Below are positions 1 to 8,584 of a stretch of 26,231 bases of DNA, piece by piece (the first letter of the stretch is position 1; each line of letters opens with the position of its first letter). The notes under the pieces are model-generated. The model made no database searches. It was not told the DNA's origin and worked only from the letters and a program-made list of their open reading frames with translations. The DNA lies in assembly GCA_023433755.1 (NCBI GenBank), contig JAEYUA010000048.1, positions 1 to 26,231 on the forward strand, in the 5' to 3' direction. This DNA comes from Bacteroidota bacterium. Lineage in GTDB: Bacteria > Bacteroidota > Bacteroidia > Chitinophagales > Chitinophagaceae. The position numbers were made by a program, and so were the translations under genes.

Positions 1-743
1 GAATAAAGCAGGCTCAGGATAAAACCGGGTATAAGAAGGCATACTATAGTCAGCCAGTCAAAATAGGGAGCAATAAAAAAAGTGCTGATGTAAAATACCA
101 GCATCGATCCCCAGAACAGGATGTGGATCCCCTGGTCGTTCACTTCTGTGATCATGCTCCTGATACCGGCCTTGCGGTCTTCTTCCACATCACGGTAATC
201 GAAGAGGATACAGATGGCATAAATAAAAAAGAAACGGTTCACCACCAACCATTCCTGCTGTACATCCAGGTAAGTAGAATGCATCACCAGGGGCAGCAGG
301 GTGGTGACATGCGTCCAGGCAAATGCAAGAAATATGGTTTTGGCCAGCGCCACCTTACGCAGACTTGCGAATAACGGGTGACCAATCTTTGGGGCCGAAT
401 ATAAAAAAGTAAGGAATGCCGTAATGCCCAGCCAGAACCAGTGCTGAACCAGGAGCAGAGAGAAAACAGCAGCGCCTGCCAGTCCGGCAATGAATAAAAA
501 AAGGTGCAGGTTTTTATTGGATAGATTCCAGGCCAGTTTTTTTGAACTTCCTTCCGCAAGAGGCGGGGTTAGCCACCAGTGGAAATTATAGCTGGTAACA
601 GCACCGCAAAACACAAATCCAAACAGGGGCCATGAAATGGGGGTATCAAAAAGTAGTTGTACCTGGTAAACCATCAATACCGCGCATACCGCGATAAAGA
701 GGCTCGTGAAAATAAAAAAGTCGAAGATTTTTTTGAGTACCAG
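1..743 (-). CDS. UbiA-like polytopic membrane protein (3' end beyond window)
   Basis: The frame is open from just after the stop of the neighbouring lipoprotein gene to the window edge, giving about 247 codons of strongly hydrophobic sequence with several membrane helices. It carries the motif FDYRDVEEDRKAG, which resembles the second Asp-rich motif of UbiA prenyltransferases, and an LYSAPK segment typical of that family. The first Asp-rich motif (NDxxD type) is not seen; its expected place, after the first two helices, reads SYNFHWWLTPPLAE. The start is unclear. The frame has TAA at 753-755 and no ATG until 674, which lies inside the first helix. CTG at 743 would give a normal N-terminus, and TTG at 677 is another option. 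It may be a divergent UbiA-superfamily member that is not a classical prenyltransferase. It lies directly behind the lipoprotein gene in the same frame, so co-transcription is likely. Confidence 0.7.
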   Translation of the reverse strand, partial: MVLKKIFDFFIFTSLFIAVCAVLMVYQVQLLFDTPISWPLFGFVFCGAVTSYNFHWWLTPPLAEGSSKKLAWNLSNKNLHLFLFIAGLAGAAVFSLLLVQHWFWLGITAFLTFLYSAPKIGHPLFASLRKVALAKTIFLAFAWTHVTTLLPLVMHSTYLDVQQEWLVVNRFFFIYAICILFDYRDVEEDRKAGIRSMITEVNDQGIHILFWGSMLVFYISTFFIAPYFDWLTIVCLLIPGFILSLLY

Positions 744-752
744 AGTTGCGGG

Positions 753-1199
753 TTAGAGCTTTTTCAAAAGAATCTTTCCTGATTCCACGTACTCGCTGCG
801 GTGGCCGGCTTTATCGCGAACGATCACACCTACCGCGAATTCACGGTCTTGCGCTTCAAGGTTGGCGAAAATATAACCATCCCTCAGTTCACCATAAGAA
901 AATACCGCCGTGACCTCGATGACATTTTTATCAGGAAAGGCAAAATTGCTGATATCATAACGAAGGGTGTCCACCGTAAGCTGGGTATTGCCGGCAAATC
1001 TTTTACGAACAAGCAATACAGAATCCTGCAGGTCTCCTTCCTTGTCGCGCACGATCGCCCTCAATGAGAATAATTCACCCTTGTTCACTTCTCCGGGTGC
1101 GAGGGATTTAATTTCCACCTGGGGTTCTGTTTTGAATTTATCTTTGCTGCAGGCAAAAACCGCTATCACAACAACTAAAAAAGGGAGTAGTTTTTTCAT
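753..1199 (-). CDS. Small lipoprotein with Ig-like fold, function unknown
   Basis: The protein is 148 aa when started at MKKLLPFL (ATG at 1199). An upstream extension of the frame to 1403 is rejected because it would bury the signal peptide and overlap the divergent gene. The N-terminus is a lipoprotein signal with the lipobox VFAC, so Cys17 is the lipidated residue, followed by SKDKF. The rest alternates beta-strand-like segments without cysteines, as in an Ig-like or fibronectin-like fold. I do not recognise the family. The stop TAA lies ten bases before the first possible start of the UbiA-like gene, so the two probably form an operon. It diverges from the acyl-adenylating gene with only 24 bp between the start codons. 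Confidence 0.75.
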   Translation of the reverse strand: MKKLLPFLVVVIAVFACSKDKFKTEPQVEIKSLAPGEVNKGELFSLRAIVRDKEGDLQDSVLLVRKRFAGNTQLTVDTLRYDISNFAFPDKNVIEVTAVFSYGELRDGYIFANLEAQDREFAVGVIVRDKAGHRSEYVESGKILLKKL

Positions 1200-1223
1200 A
1201 ATTAAGCTTTCCAAATTTACTGT

Positions 1224-2234
1224 ATGCATGTTACAATACCTAAAGCAAATGAACTGGAGCAGCAGGTATTTAACATTCATAACGAAAAAGAGTTCGAATC
1301 CATTGCACTGGCTGTTTTCCGGTTCCAGTTCGCTCACAATCCCGTATACCGGCAGTATTGTGAGGCTATACACAGGACACCGCGGGATGTAATCGGGCTG
1401 CACAGCATTCCTTTTTTACCTATTTCTTTTTTCAAAACCCACGAGGTGGTAGCTGACTCAAGGGAGGCGGCTCTCATCTTTACCAGCAGCGGCACCACGG
1501 GATCCAGCACCTCCAGGCATTTCGTAAAGTCACCCGCGTTGTACGAGACCAGTTTCAGGAAAGGCTTCAGGGAATTTTATGGTAATATTGAAAACTGGTG
1601 CATACTGGGACTTTTGCCTTCCTACCTTGAAAGACAGGGCTCTTCGCTGGTGTACATGGTGGACCACCTGGTTAAAGACAGCAAACATCCTGACAGCGGG
1701 TTTTACCTGCGCGATACCGCAGCGCTGGCCGCTACCCTGGATCGTCTAGAGAAGGCAGAACAACCTGTGATCCTCATCGGGGTTACTTATGCCTTGCTGG
1801 ACTTTGCCAAAAGCTTTCCCCGGCCATTGAAGCATTGCATCATCATGGAAACGGGTGGAATGAAGGGGCGGCAGAAAGAAATCACCCGCCAGGAATTGTA
1901 TGGTCATCTTAAAGAAGCATTCGGAATAAAAGAGATCCACGCGGAGTATGGGATGACAGAACTCCTGTCCCAGGCCTATGGGCGCGAAGGCCTTTTTCAT
2001 GCACCGCCCTGGATGAAAGTGCTGATCCGCGATGAGACCGATCCACTGAGCCATTATGATATAAAAAAGAAAGCCCTGGCCGGCGGCATCAGCGTGGTGG
2101 ACCTGGCCAACCTGTATTCATGCAGTTTCATTGCCACGGAGGATATCGGGCGTGGTCACCCGGGCGGGGCCTTCGAGGTTTTGGGCCGGCTGGATCATTC
2201 TGATACCAGGGGGTGCAGCCTCCTCGCAATTTAA
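1224..2234 (+). CDS. LuxE-type acyl-protein synthetase / acyl-adenylate-forming protein
   Basis: The protein is 336 aa and belongs to the adenylate-forming superfamily. The phosphate-binding loop TSSGTTG is at residues 87-93, and the aromatic-acidic core motif AEYGMTE is at about 240-246. A Cys/Met-rich strand (HCIIMETGG, about 204-212) lies before the latter. The length and motif order fit the LuxE / acyl-protein synthetase family often annotated as acyltransferase in Bacteroidota, rather than full-length acyl-CoA synthetases of 500 or more residues. It has no signal peptide and is presumably cytosolic, activating a carboxylic acid as acyl-AMP. The substrate cannot be told from sequence. It starts at ATG 1224, 24 bp from the divergent lipoprotein start, and ends in RGCSLLAI. 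Confidence 0.75.
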   Translation: MHVTIPKANELEQQVFNIHNEKEFESIALAVFRFQFAHNPVYRQYCEAIHRTPRDVIGLHSIPFLPISFFKTHEVVADSREAALIFTSSGTTGSSTSRHFVKSPALYETSFRKGFREFYGNIENWCILGLLPSYLERQGSSLVYMVDHLVKDSKHPDSGFYLRDTAALAATLDRLEKAEQPVILIGVTYALLDFAKSFPRPLKHCIIMETGGMKGRQKEITRQELYGHLKEAFGIKEIHAEYGMTELLSQAYGREGLFHAPPWMKVLIRDETDPLSHYDIKKKALAGGISVVDLANLYSCSFIATEDIGRGHPGGAFEVLGRLDHSDTRGCSLLAI

Positions 2235-2317
2235 TATTTCAACAGGGGCAAAAACCTGGCAGAGCAAAACCTGCCGGGAAAGGAAAGTATAACATCAAAG
2301 ATTATCAGTATGGCAGA

Positions 2318-3145
2318 TCACCCTTCAAAAACGTGGTTGGAAACTGTTTCTATTTTGCGTGCAGGTTTGAAATGAATTTCAGGTTTTTTATAAACAAAAG
2401 CATTCTGCATCTCACGGAGGTAATGATATTTGAGCCAGCTATAGCGGGCTATCATTCTTGCTGTTCTCAAACCCCGGCTGCCTTCCAGGAATCCAAATTG
2501 GAAAATATAGGATTTGATGGAATTAAAAACGGGAGATCCATTTCTTTTCATCCAACCAGCTCTTCTGCCTTCACTGAAATATTTCTCAGCGCTTAGCATT
2601 GCATAGGTTCTTGCTTTGAAAGAATAATCTTCGAAATCCTTTAATCCAAAATGATCGAGATAACCAGGGATTGATTTACGGATACTGTTGGCTGGCTCAA
2701 GTTTTTCATGCACCAGGCTTAGGTCCCATGCAAAATGATCGCGATTATAGATTCTCGTAACGGTTTCAAAGCCCAGGGTGCCAAACCGGATCTCACGGCC
2801 AGAGAGATAATTCTTTCTTCTGAAACGATATACTTCAAGATTATTGATAAGAGGGAGCTGTTTGATAGACTTGGCCAGGCTCACACTTACCCGTTCATCT
2901 GCATCAAGTGCAAGGATCCATGAATTTGAGGCCCTGGAGGCACCGTAATTCCTTGAATGACCATAACCTTTCCAGCCTATCTCGAATACCCTTGCACCTT
3001 CAGCTTTGGCTAGAACAACGGTATTGTCCATGCTGCCACTGTCAACGATCACAATATCCTGCGCAACAAGTTTTGCTGACCTGATGCAGTCCACGATATT
3101 CTGCGCTTCGTTACGGGTGATGATTACTACAGACAGGCCATTCAT
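2318..3145 (-). CDS. Family 2 glycosyltransferase
   Basis: The protein is 275 aa with a GT-A fold start: LSVVIITRNEAQNI at residues 4-17, VDSGSMDNT at about 34-42 and the metal/nucleotide-sugar motif DADE at 81-84. The overall pattern resembles the small GT2 proteins of the WaaE/KdtX group (lipopolysaccharide core glucosyltransferase-like), common in Bacteroidota envelope biogenesis. There are no membrane helices or signal peptide, so it is a cytosolic or peripherally membrane-bound enzyme. It converges on the LuxE-like gene with an 83-bp spacer and has a roughly 540-bp spacer upstream, so it is probably a single-gene unit. Donor and acceptor sugars are not predictable. Confidence 0.85.
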   Translation of the reverse strand: MNGLSVVIITRNEAQNIVDCIRSAKLVAQDIVIVDSGSMDNTVVLAKAEGARVFEIGWKGYGHSRNYGASRASNSWILALDADERVSVSLAKSIKQLPLINNLEVYRFRRKNYLSGREIRFGTLGFETVTRIYNRDHFAWDLSLVHEKLEPANSIRKSIPGYLDHFGLKDFEDYSFKARTYAMLSAEKYFSEGRRAGWMKRNGSPVFNSIKSYIFQFGFLEGSRGLRTARMIARYSWLKYHYLREMQNAFVYKKPEIHFKPARKIETVSNHVFEG

Positions 3146-3644
3146 TAATAATTCGTTTTTATTTTATTTTCCCGGACAAAGAAAAGACTTGTGATTTCAT
3201 CTGCCAGGTTTCCGATCCTGTGATTGAAAATAAGCGCGATCATCCTTTTAAAAAAATGATCTTTTGTTCGGAACCTATGAGAACTTCCAACATGATTAGG
3301 AAATAATCCGGCTTGAAAATTTTACATGAACAAGTCCCTGCTGGGGAAAAAGCGGCTTTTTCCATAGCTGCTTAAACATTTTTCCCCTGGTACCCCAGCA
3401 TTTCTTCTTCAATATAGCAATTCATACAAAACCAATCTTTCTTTTTGATAAGAAAAGTCAGTTTTTGTGGAAATACAGGATCCTACGCCCCGGCCAGAGC
3501 CAATCTGCCCTGGTATTTATTAAAAAATCAATATCTGTCTTCCATACAGGATCTTTGGAATGCCGGTTGATCAGGCAGAGGCGCAGGGCCCCTACCGTAT
3601 GGAGCGGGTAGGGTGGTTGAGGGATCTTTACGATGGCTGGAATA
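3146..3644. other. Intergenic stretch without a convincing gene
   Basis: About 500 bp between the glycosyltransferase start and the PUL terminator. On the minus strand it has an open stretch without an ATG (3458-3672, ending at TGA) and an adjacent short open frame (3372-3482) containing DWFCMNCYIEEEMLG. Both look mildly protein-like, and together they could be a frameshifted gene remnant. No start codon, signal peptide or known motif supports a functional gene. Nothing else was recognised. Confidence 0.4.
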
Positions 3645-3671
3645 AAAAAGACGGCCAGTAGCCGTCTTTTT
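3645..3671 (-). terminator. Rho-independent terminator at the end of the PUL
   Basis: A perfect 11-bp stem (AAAAAGACGGC / GCCGTCTTTTT) with a five-base loop. Read on the minus strand it ends in a T run directly downstream of the GH3 stop at 3689. The A/T flanks make it potentially usable in both directions, but only the minus-strand operon ends here. Confidence 0.85.
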
Positions 3672-3688
3672 AATATTTGATTATTTTT

Positions 3689-5971
3689 TTATTTCGCCCA
3701 GGTAAATTTTGCTTCCTTCACCAGGTCAGAACTGGTGCCGATCTGTACACGGAACTCTCCCGGCTCAGCGATCCATTTCAAATCTCCATTGAAGAATTTC
3801 AATTCTTCCGGTGTTATCGTAAAACTAACCTCCTTACTTTCTCCTTTCTTCAAAAAGATCTTCTGGAAACCCTTTAGTTTTTTAATTGGTTGCGTAATGG
3901 ATGCAACCGGGTCAACAATATACATCTGCACCACTTCCTCACCATCATAATTACCGGTATTATTAACTGTTACGGTCGCAGTGATTTTTTCATTACCCTT
4001 CATCTGGTTTTTGCTGAGGCGCACATCACCATAACTGAAACTGGTATAACTCAATCCATATCCAAACTCAAACAATGGTTCATTGGATACATCCAGGTAG
4101 TTAGACCTGAACTTCTGCGTTTCCTTGGTCAGGTCCTGCGGACGGCCGGTTCTTTTATAATTATAATAAACCGGGATCTGTCCTACATTCCTGGGGAATG
4201 ACATGGTGAGTTTGCCTGAAGGATTATAATTGCCAAACAACACATCCGCGATCGCATTGCCAGCCTCATGTCCCAGGTGCCATACCTGCAGAAGCGAAGT
4301 TGCGATTTCGTTTTCCCTTTCCAGTGTCAAAGGCCTTCCGCTCATCATCACGATCACCAATGGTTTTCCTGTTGCTTTCAATGCTTCCAGTAATTTACGC
4401 TGGCTTTCTGGCAGGGAAATATCCGAGCGGCTCGCTGCTTCACCACTGAGTTCAGAAGCTTCACCCACCACAGCCACAATTACATCAGCATTCGTTGCGG
4501 TTGTTACCGCATCTTTCAGCATCTGCTCGGGCGTACCCGGACCGAAATCCACTTTTTCTCCAAATACATTTGCTCTTTTGGCCAGCACGCTATCATCAGT
4601 GATATTGGCGCCTTTTGAATATACAATAGTAACGCCGCTGCCACCAACTGAACGCATGCCTTCCAGTACAGGAATGGATAAAGTATTGTCACCACTTACC
4701 GCCCATGTACCCAGCATATTGCTTTTATTATTGGCCAGTGGGCCGATCAAAGCAATTGTTCCTGTTTTTTTAAGAGGAAGTGTTTGGCTCTCATTTTTCA
4801 ACAATACCATTGACTTCGTTGCGAATTCTCTTGCAGCCTGGCGTTTATCAGCACTCATCACTTCCTTTTCAGCTCTTTCAGGTTTGCAATAACGGAAAGG
4901 ATCTTCAAACAATCCCAGTTTATATTTTGCTTCTAGAATGCGCCTGCAGGCCAGGTTGATCTGCGCCAGCGTAACCTTTCCTTCCTGTAATGATTTTTTG
5001 AGTGTAGTCAAAAATCCTTCTCCCACCATATCCATATCAGTGCCTGCCATCAGTGATTGCGCAGATACTGCCTGCAGGTCACCGCTTCCATGATCAATCA
5101 TTTCATTGATGGAAGTATAGTCTGTTACCACGAATCCCTTAAAGCCCCATTGCTTGCGCAGCAGGTCTGTCAGTAACCATTTGTTTCCTGTTGCAGGCAC
5201 ACCATCAATCTCATTGAAAGAAGTCATGACACTTCCCACACCTGCATCAATTGCAGCTTTGTATGGTGGCAAATAATATTCATACATTTTGATACGGCTC
5301 ATGTCTACCGTATTATAATCGCGGCCTCCTTCGGATGCACCATATAAAGCAAAATGTTTTACACAGGCCAGTAGGGTATTATCGGCGGATAAACTATTAC
5401 CCTGGTAACCTTTCACCATGGCCTTTGCAATTTGCGACCCGAGATAGGGATCTTCACCAGAGCCTTCTGCCACGCGGCCCCAGCGCGGATCACGGGCAAT
5501 GTCCACCATGGGTGAGAACGTCCAGCTCAGGCCATCTGCCGTGGCTTCAAGCGCCGCAGTCCTTGCGGTTCTTTCAATCATGTTCATATCCCAGCTTGTT
5601 GAAAGTCCAAGTGGAATGGGAAAGGTGGTTTTATAGCCATGGATAATGTCTGAGCCAAACAACAGCGGGATTTTGAGGCGGCTTCCGTTCACGGCAAGCT
5701 CCTGGGCCTTCTTTACCTTATCTACACCTATCACTCCGAATAGTCCGCCTACCTTGCCTGATTTAATCTTTGATTCCACATCTGGATTGACTACTGCACC
5801 AGTGGCGATACCACCTCCCGGTGTTAAAAGGTTTAACTGCCCGATCTTTTCATCCAGTGTCATTTTACTCATCAGCGTGTTGATGAAGCTGTTCATCTTC
5901 GCATCATTCGACTGCGCGGCCAACTGATACGAAATGAATAACATAAGGCCTAACAAAATTTTTTTCATCAT
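3689..5971 (-). CDS. GH3 beta-glucosidase (BglX-like), proposed beta-1,2-glucosidase of the PUL
   Basis: The protein is 760 aa with a signal peptide ending around LAAQ (residue 20), so it is periplasmic. It shows the full three-domain BglX architecture: a GH3 N-terminal barrel (about 30-350), a C-terminal sandwich (about 395-620) and a fibronectin-III-like end domain (about 665-750). The nucleophile is Asp284 in VVTDYTS, and KHF (205-207) is the substrate-binding motif. The likely acid/base Glu lies in the ELSGEAASR stretch. It is the last gene of the PUL, seven bases after the SGNH gene. Beside two GH144 endo-beta-1,2-glucanases its natural role is probably hydrolysis of sophorose and sophoro-oligosaccharides to glucose; a BglX-type GH3 from Bacteroides thetaiotaomicron (BT_3567) is known to prefer such substrates. 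The linkage specificity is inferred from context. The two leading ATGs (5971, 5968) are equivalent. Confidence 0.9.
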   Translation of the reverse strand: MMKKILLGLMLFISYQLAAQSNDAKMNSFINTLMSKMTLDEKIGQLNLLTPGGGIATGAVVNPDVESKIKSGKVGGLFGVIGVDKVKKAQELAVNGSRLKIPLLFGSDIIHGYKTTFPIPLGLSTSWDMNMIERTARTAALEATADGLSWTFSPMVDIARDPRWGRVAEGSGEDPYLGSQIAKAMVKGYQGNSLSADNTLLACVKHFALYGASEGGRDYNTVDMSRIKMYEYYLPPYKAAIDAGVGSVMTSFNEIDGVPATGNKWLLTDLLRKQWGFKGFVVTDYTSINEMIDHGSGDLQAVSAQSLMAGTDMDMVGEGFLTTLKKSLQEGKVTLAQINLACRRILEAKYKLGLFEDPFRYCKPERAEKEVMSADKRQAAREFATKSMVLLKNESQTLPLKKTGTIALIGPLANNKSNMLGTWAVSGDNTLSIPVLEGMRSVGGSGVTIVYSKGANITDDSVLAKRANVFGEKVDFGPGTPEQMLKDAVTTATNADVIVAVVGEASELSGEAASRSDISLPESQRKLLEALKATGKPLVIVMMSGRPLTLERENEIATSLLQVWHLGHEAGNAIADVLFGNYNPSGKLTMSFPRNVGQIPVYYNYKRTGRPQDLTKETQKFRSNYLDVSNEPLFEFGYGLSYTSFSYGDVRLSKNQMKGNEKITATVTVNNTGNYDGEEVVQMYIVDPVASITQPIKKLKGFQKIFLKKGESKEVSFTITPEELKFFNGDLKWIAEPGEFRVQIGTSSDLVKEAKFTWAK

Positions 5972-5978
5972 GTTTATT

Positions 5979-6698
5979 TTATTTGGTCAACAACTCTTGT
6001 TTTAGTTTTTGATTTTGTTTCCTTTTCTTTTTTTTAGTAAGTACATAGGGTTCAACCAGCTCACCCCAAATAGCATAACCCTTCGCGTTCATGTGCAGGT
6101 TGTCCGAAACAAACAGGCTGGCGTCAGGGTTTCCGTTGGCATCCAGCATCGGGTCCCATACATTAATGAAGTCTGTATGCTTTTCTGTCTCCAGGAATGC
6201 TTTGATTAACCTGTTGCTCTCCACCATCCTTTCTCTCATATGCCAGCGCGATGGACTGGGTTTGATAGATATGAAAGTAATGGGAAGCCCGGGATATTGT
6301 TCCCTGATATCAGAAAACCATTTTTTAAAACGCTTCAAAACCATATCAGCAGTTACAGTATCAGATGAAGCAATATCATTTTCGCCGCAATAGATCACCA
6401 CCTGCTTCGGTTTATAACGAAGTACTGTTTCATTTTCATAGCGTATCATGTCTGGAAGACTGGATCCACCAAAGCCGCGGTTGATCAGCGTAAGTGCAGG
6501 AAATGAATCTTTCAATCCTTTCCATAAACGGATGGAAGAACTACCGGTGAATACCACGGGGTGGGCAGGAGGATTTACCAGGCTGTCTGCCTTATTAAAT
6601 GCATTGATTTCAGTCCAGAAAGGTGGTTGCTGTGCTTTCAGCCCGGTCCCAGCCAGCCATGCGAAACATAACAATAGTAATTTCATTTTCATCATCAT
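5979..6698 (-). CDS. Secreted SGNH/GDSL-type hydrolase (carbohydrate esterase candidate)
   Basis: The protein is 239 aa with a signal peptide ending near LKAQ (residue 23). All SGNH blocks are present: GSSS (52-55, catalytic Ser probably 54), the block II Gly in RGFGGSS (74-80), GEND (106-109, Asn107 or its neighbour) and DNLH (199-202) giving the catalytic Asp/His pair. This subfamily (GSSSIRxW start) is usually a periplasmic acyl esterase acting on sugars or platelet-activating-factor-like esters. Its start overlaps the GH43 stop by four bases (ATGA), so it is translationally coupled, and GH3 follows seven bases later. In a beta-1,2-glucan locus it could remove acetyl or succinyl groups, which is inference. 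The C-terminus has an unusual Lys-rich tail of about 18 residues after a normal domain end, encoded by A-rich runs. Confidence 0.85.
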   Translation of the reverse strand: MMMKMKLLLLCFAWLAGTGLKAQQPPFWTEINAFNKADSLVNPPAHPVVFTGSSSIRLWKGLKDSFPALTLINRGFGGSSLPDMIRYENETVLRYKPKQVVIYCGENDIASSDTVTADMVLKRFKKWFSDIREQYPGLPITFISIKPSPSRWHMRERMVESNRLIKAFLETEKHTDFINVWDPMLDANGNPDASLFVSDNLHMNAKGYAIWGELVEPYVLTKKKKRKQNQKLKQELLTK

Positions 6699-8464
6699 TC
6701 TGCTTTTAATACGGTGGTTCTTTCCGAGACCCCGTTTTCATTGATTGATTCAATCTGGAAATAGTAGGGTTTCTGGCTGTCCATGGATTTCATCCAGTAT
6801 TCATTATTGCTGTGCACCATGATGCAGGTATACAATTTATCAGGATGCGTTCCATAATAAATATTGTAGGCAAAGGCATTGTCAACCGGTTTCCACTTAA
6901 TAAAAGCGCTGCGCTTGTCTTTTTCCGTGCGTAATACAATAAAGCCCTCAACTTTGTCCGGGTTCTGATCATTGCCATGACCGAATACCCTTAAACCACT
7001 AATGGCAAATTTACCGGTTGGCATCTGAACATTTTCCATACGGATATACCGGGCCTGTACCGGCCTGGCCAGTTCAACGTAATCATGGGGCACATCCGTT
7101 CGGTTCTTGCTCTTGTCAACCAGCAGCGTCCAATTTTTACCATCCACTGAATAATACAGAGCATACTGATGGTACTGGTCGTTGATTTTTCCAAGGCGGT
7201 TGGCATCTACATCCTGGTCGGCATAGTTGATCTGGATGGCATTGACTCTTGAAACATTACCAAGATCTGTTTCAATCCATTCCCCCGCCTTACCGGTTGC
7301 TGCGCTCCAGTAAGTTTTCGTTAGTTCATCAACCGCGCCATTGGGAAGATAGCCTCCATAAGTAGAGGAAACTTTTACGGGTTTGTTATAATTCAGCAGC
7401 ATCCAGCCGGTGAAATATCTCGAGGTTTTATAATCATTCGGTTTTCTTTTGTCCACTGCCGCGGGAATATAATGAGGATAATCTCCAAAACTGGTATTGC
7501 ACCACATATTGCCATCCTTGTCAAAACCTGTGGGCCACATGGCGATCCTTCTTTCAAAAGTATTTTTCACCGAAACAACTGTTGTAGCCACATGCCACCA
7601 GTTATAATCATTATCATGAAAGGTGGCACCATGTCCGGCGCCGCGTACAAACCCGCCCAGTTTCATGCTCAAAGGATCTGATTGGGCAGTGAAAGGTCCA
7701 AGCGGACCATCACCTACCAGCAGGCCATCGGCATAACCACTGAATTCTGTTCCGGGTGCTCCGTACTGCAGGTAATATTTGCCTTTGTACTTGGTCATAT
7801 GCGAACCCTCAATGAAGGGATCAAGAAAGGTATTGTCCATATGTTCGCCAAACCTTTGCCAACCATACCTCCAGTGCTCCAGCACATACATTTCCTTGCG
7901 GGTGCCTTTGGGCTGCATGGTTCTCCTGTCTAGTTCAACACCATACATGGGATAGCGGTTGCTGCTGCCATTGTACATGTAAAATTTGCCGTCACTGTCG
8001 GTGAAGAAAGAAGGATCCCATCCGCCAATATCAAAAGAATCTACCAATGGTTTCCATTCATTTGCTTTTGGATTGGTGCTCATCCAGATGGAAAAATTAT
8101 TGGTATAGGTGGATCCAAAAACGATCATGGTGTCACCAATGATGCCAACGCCAGGCGCGCAAAGTTCATCATAGGTGCCGGTATTCCAGGGACGCAGGAA
8201 TTTTTTTGAAATAAATTTCCAGTTGAGCAGGTCACTGCTCCACCAATAACCCCACTGGTTGGTGCTGAACAGGTAAAAATCACCTTTGTAATTCACGATA
8301 ACAGGATCCGCGGTAGCCCGGTGCCTGCCCCAGTTGGCAAAATTGGGAATAGGGGTATAGCCATAATCAAGGTTGAGGGGATTGCAGTAAGTTTTCTGTT
8401 GCGCATCAGCTGTGAATGTTGATACAAGCAGCAGGAATGCAATGATAAAGGATGGTTTGTTCAT
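6695..8464 (-). CDS. GH43-like five-bladed propeller protein with discoidin and FN3 domains
   Basis: The protein is 589 aa with a signal peptide ending near ADAQ (21). The N-terminal five-bladed propeller (about 25-345) keeps the three acids expected of GH43: Asp53 (ATADPVI), Asp150 (GGWDPSFF) and Glu219 (FIEGSHM). A discoidin/F5-8C-like sugar-binding domain follows at about 365-500 (…YWSAATGKAGEWIETDLG… to …ISGLRVFG) and an FN3-like domain at about 505-589. The sequence is far from the xylosidase-type GH43 encoded at 21391-23034. Its role in this PUL is unclear. It could act on a side chain or on a different linkage in the same glycan, since GH43 enzymes are mostly arabinofuranosidases, xylosidases or galactosidases. 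It follows the phosphoesterase gene after 120 bp and overlaps the SGNH gene by four bases. Confidence 0.8.
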   Translation of the reverse strand: MNKPSFIIAFLLLVSTFTADAQQKTYCNPLNLDYGYTPIPNFANWGRHRATADPVIVNYKGDFYLFSTNQWGYWWSSDLLNWKFISKKFLRPWNTGTYDELCAPGVGIIGDTMIVFGSTYTNNFSIWMSTNPKANEWKPLVDSFDIGGWDPSFFTDSDGKFYMYNGSSNRYPMYGVELDRRTMQPKGTRKEMYVLEHWRYGWQRFGEHMDNTFLDPFIEGSHMTKYKGKYYLQYGAPGTEFSGYADGLLVGDGPLGPFTAQSDPLSMKLGGFVRGAGHGATFHDNDYNWWHVATTVVSVKNTFERRIAMWPTGFDKDGNMWCNTSFGDYPHYIPAAVDKRKPNDYKTSRYFTGWMLLNYNKPVKVSSTYGGYLPNGAVDELTKTYWSAATGKAGEWIETDLGNVSRVNAIQINYADQDVDANRLGKINDQYHQYALYYSVDGKNWTLLVDKSKNRTDVPHDYVELARPVQARYIRMENVQMPTGKFAISGLRVFGHGNDQNPDKVEGFIVLRTEKDKRSAFIKWKPVDNAFAYNIYYGTHPDKLYTCIMVHSNNEYWMKSMDSQKPYYFQIESINENGVSERTTVLKAE

Positions 8465-8584
8465 GAACTTGATTTGCGGTTGAATATGATTTCTTTATTT
8501 ATTTCCCTAAACGGCTGGCTGGCAAGCTTAGACTTTAAAATTACGGGCAGCAAAGTGCACCTGGTATGATTTATTTCATGCTCA

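Noticed and set aside
284..559. 91-codon open frame on the minus strand
   Set aside because: Out of frame with the clearly coding UbiA-like sequence that spans the same bases.
753..1403. Longer 216-codon form of the small lipoprotein gene
   Set aside because: The extra 68 codons precede a perfect lipoprotein signal and overlap the start of the divergent gene.
2252..2275. Possible terminator between the LuxE-like and glycosyltransferase genes
   Set aside because: Only a five-bp GGCAG/CTGCC stem with no T run.
2213..2596. 127-codon open frame on the plus strand
   Set aside because: Overlaps the ends of the LuxE-like and glycosyltransferase genes in other frames and shows no protein-like pattern.
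4230..4892. 220-codon open frame on the plus strand
   Set aside because: It lies wholly antisense to the GH3 gene, is rich in Ser/Thr/Pro/Ile as antisense frames are, and has no motif or context.
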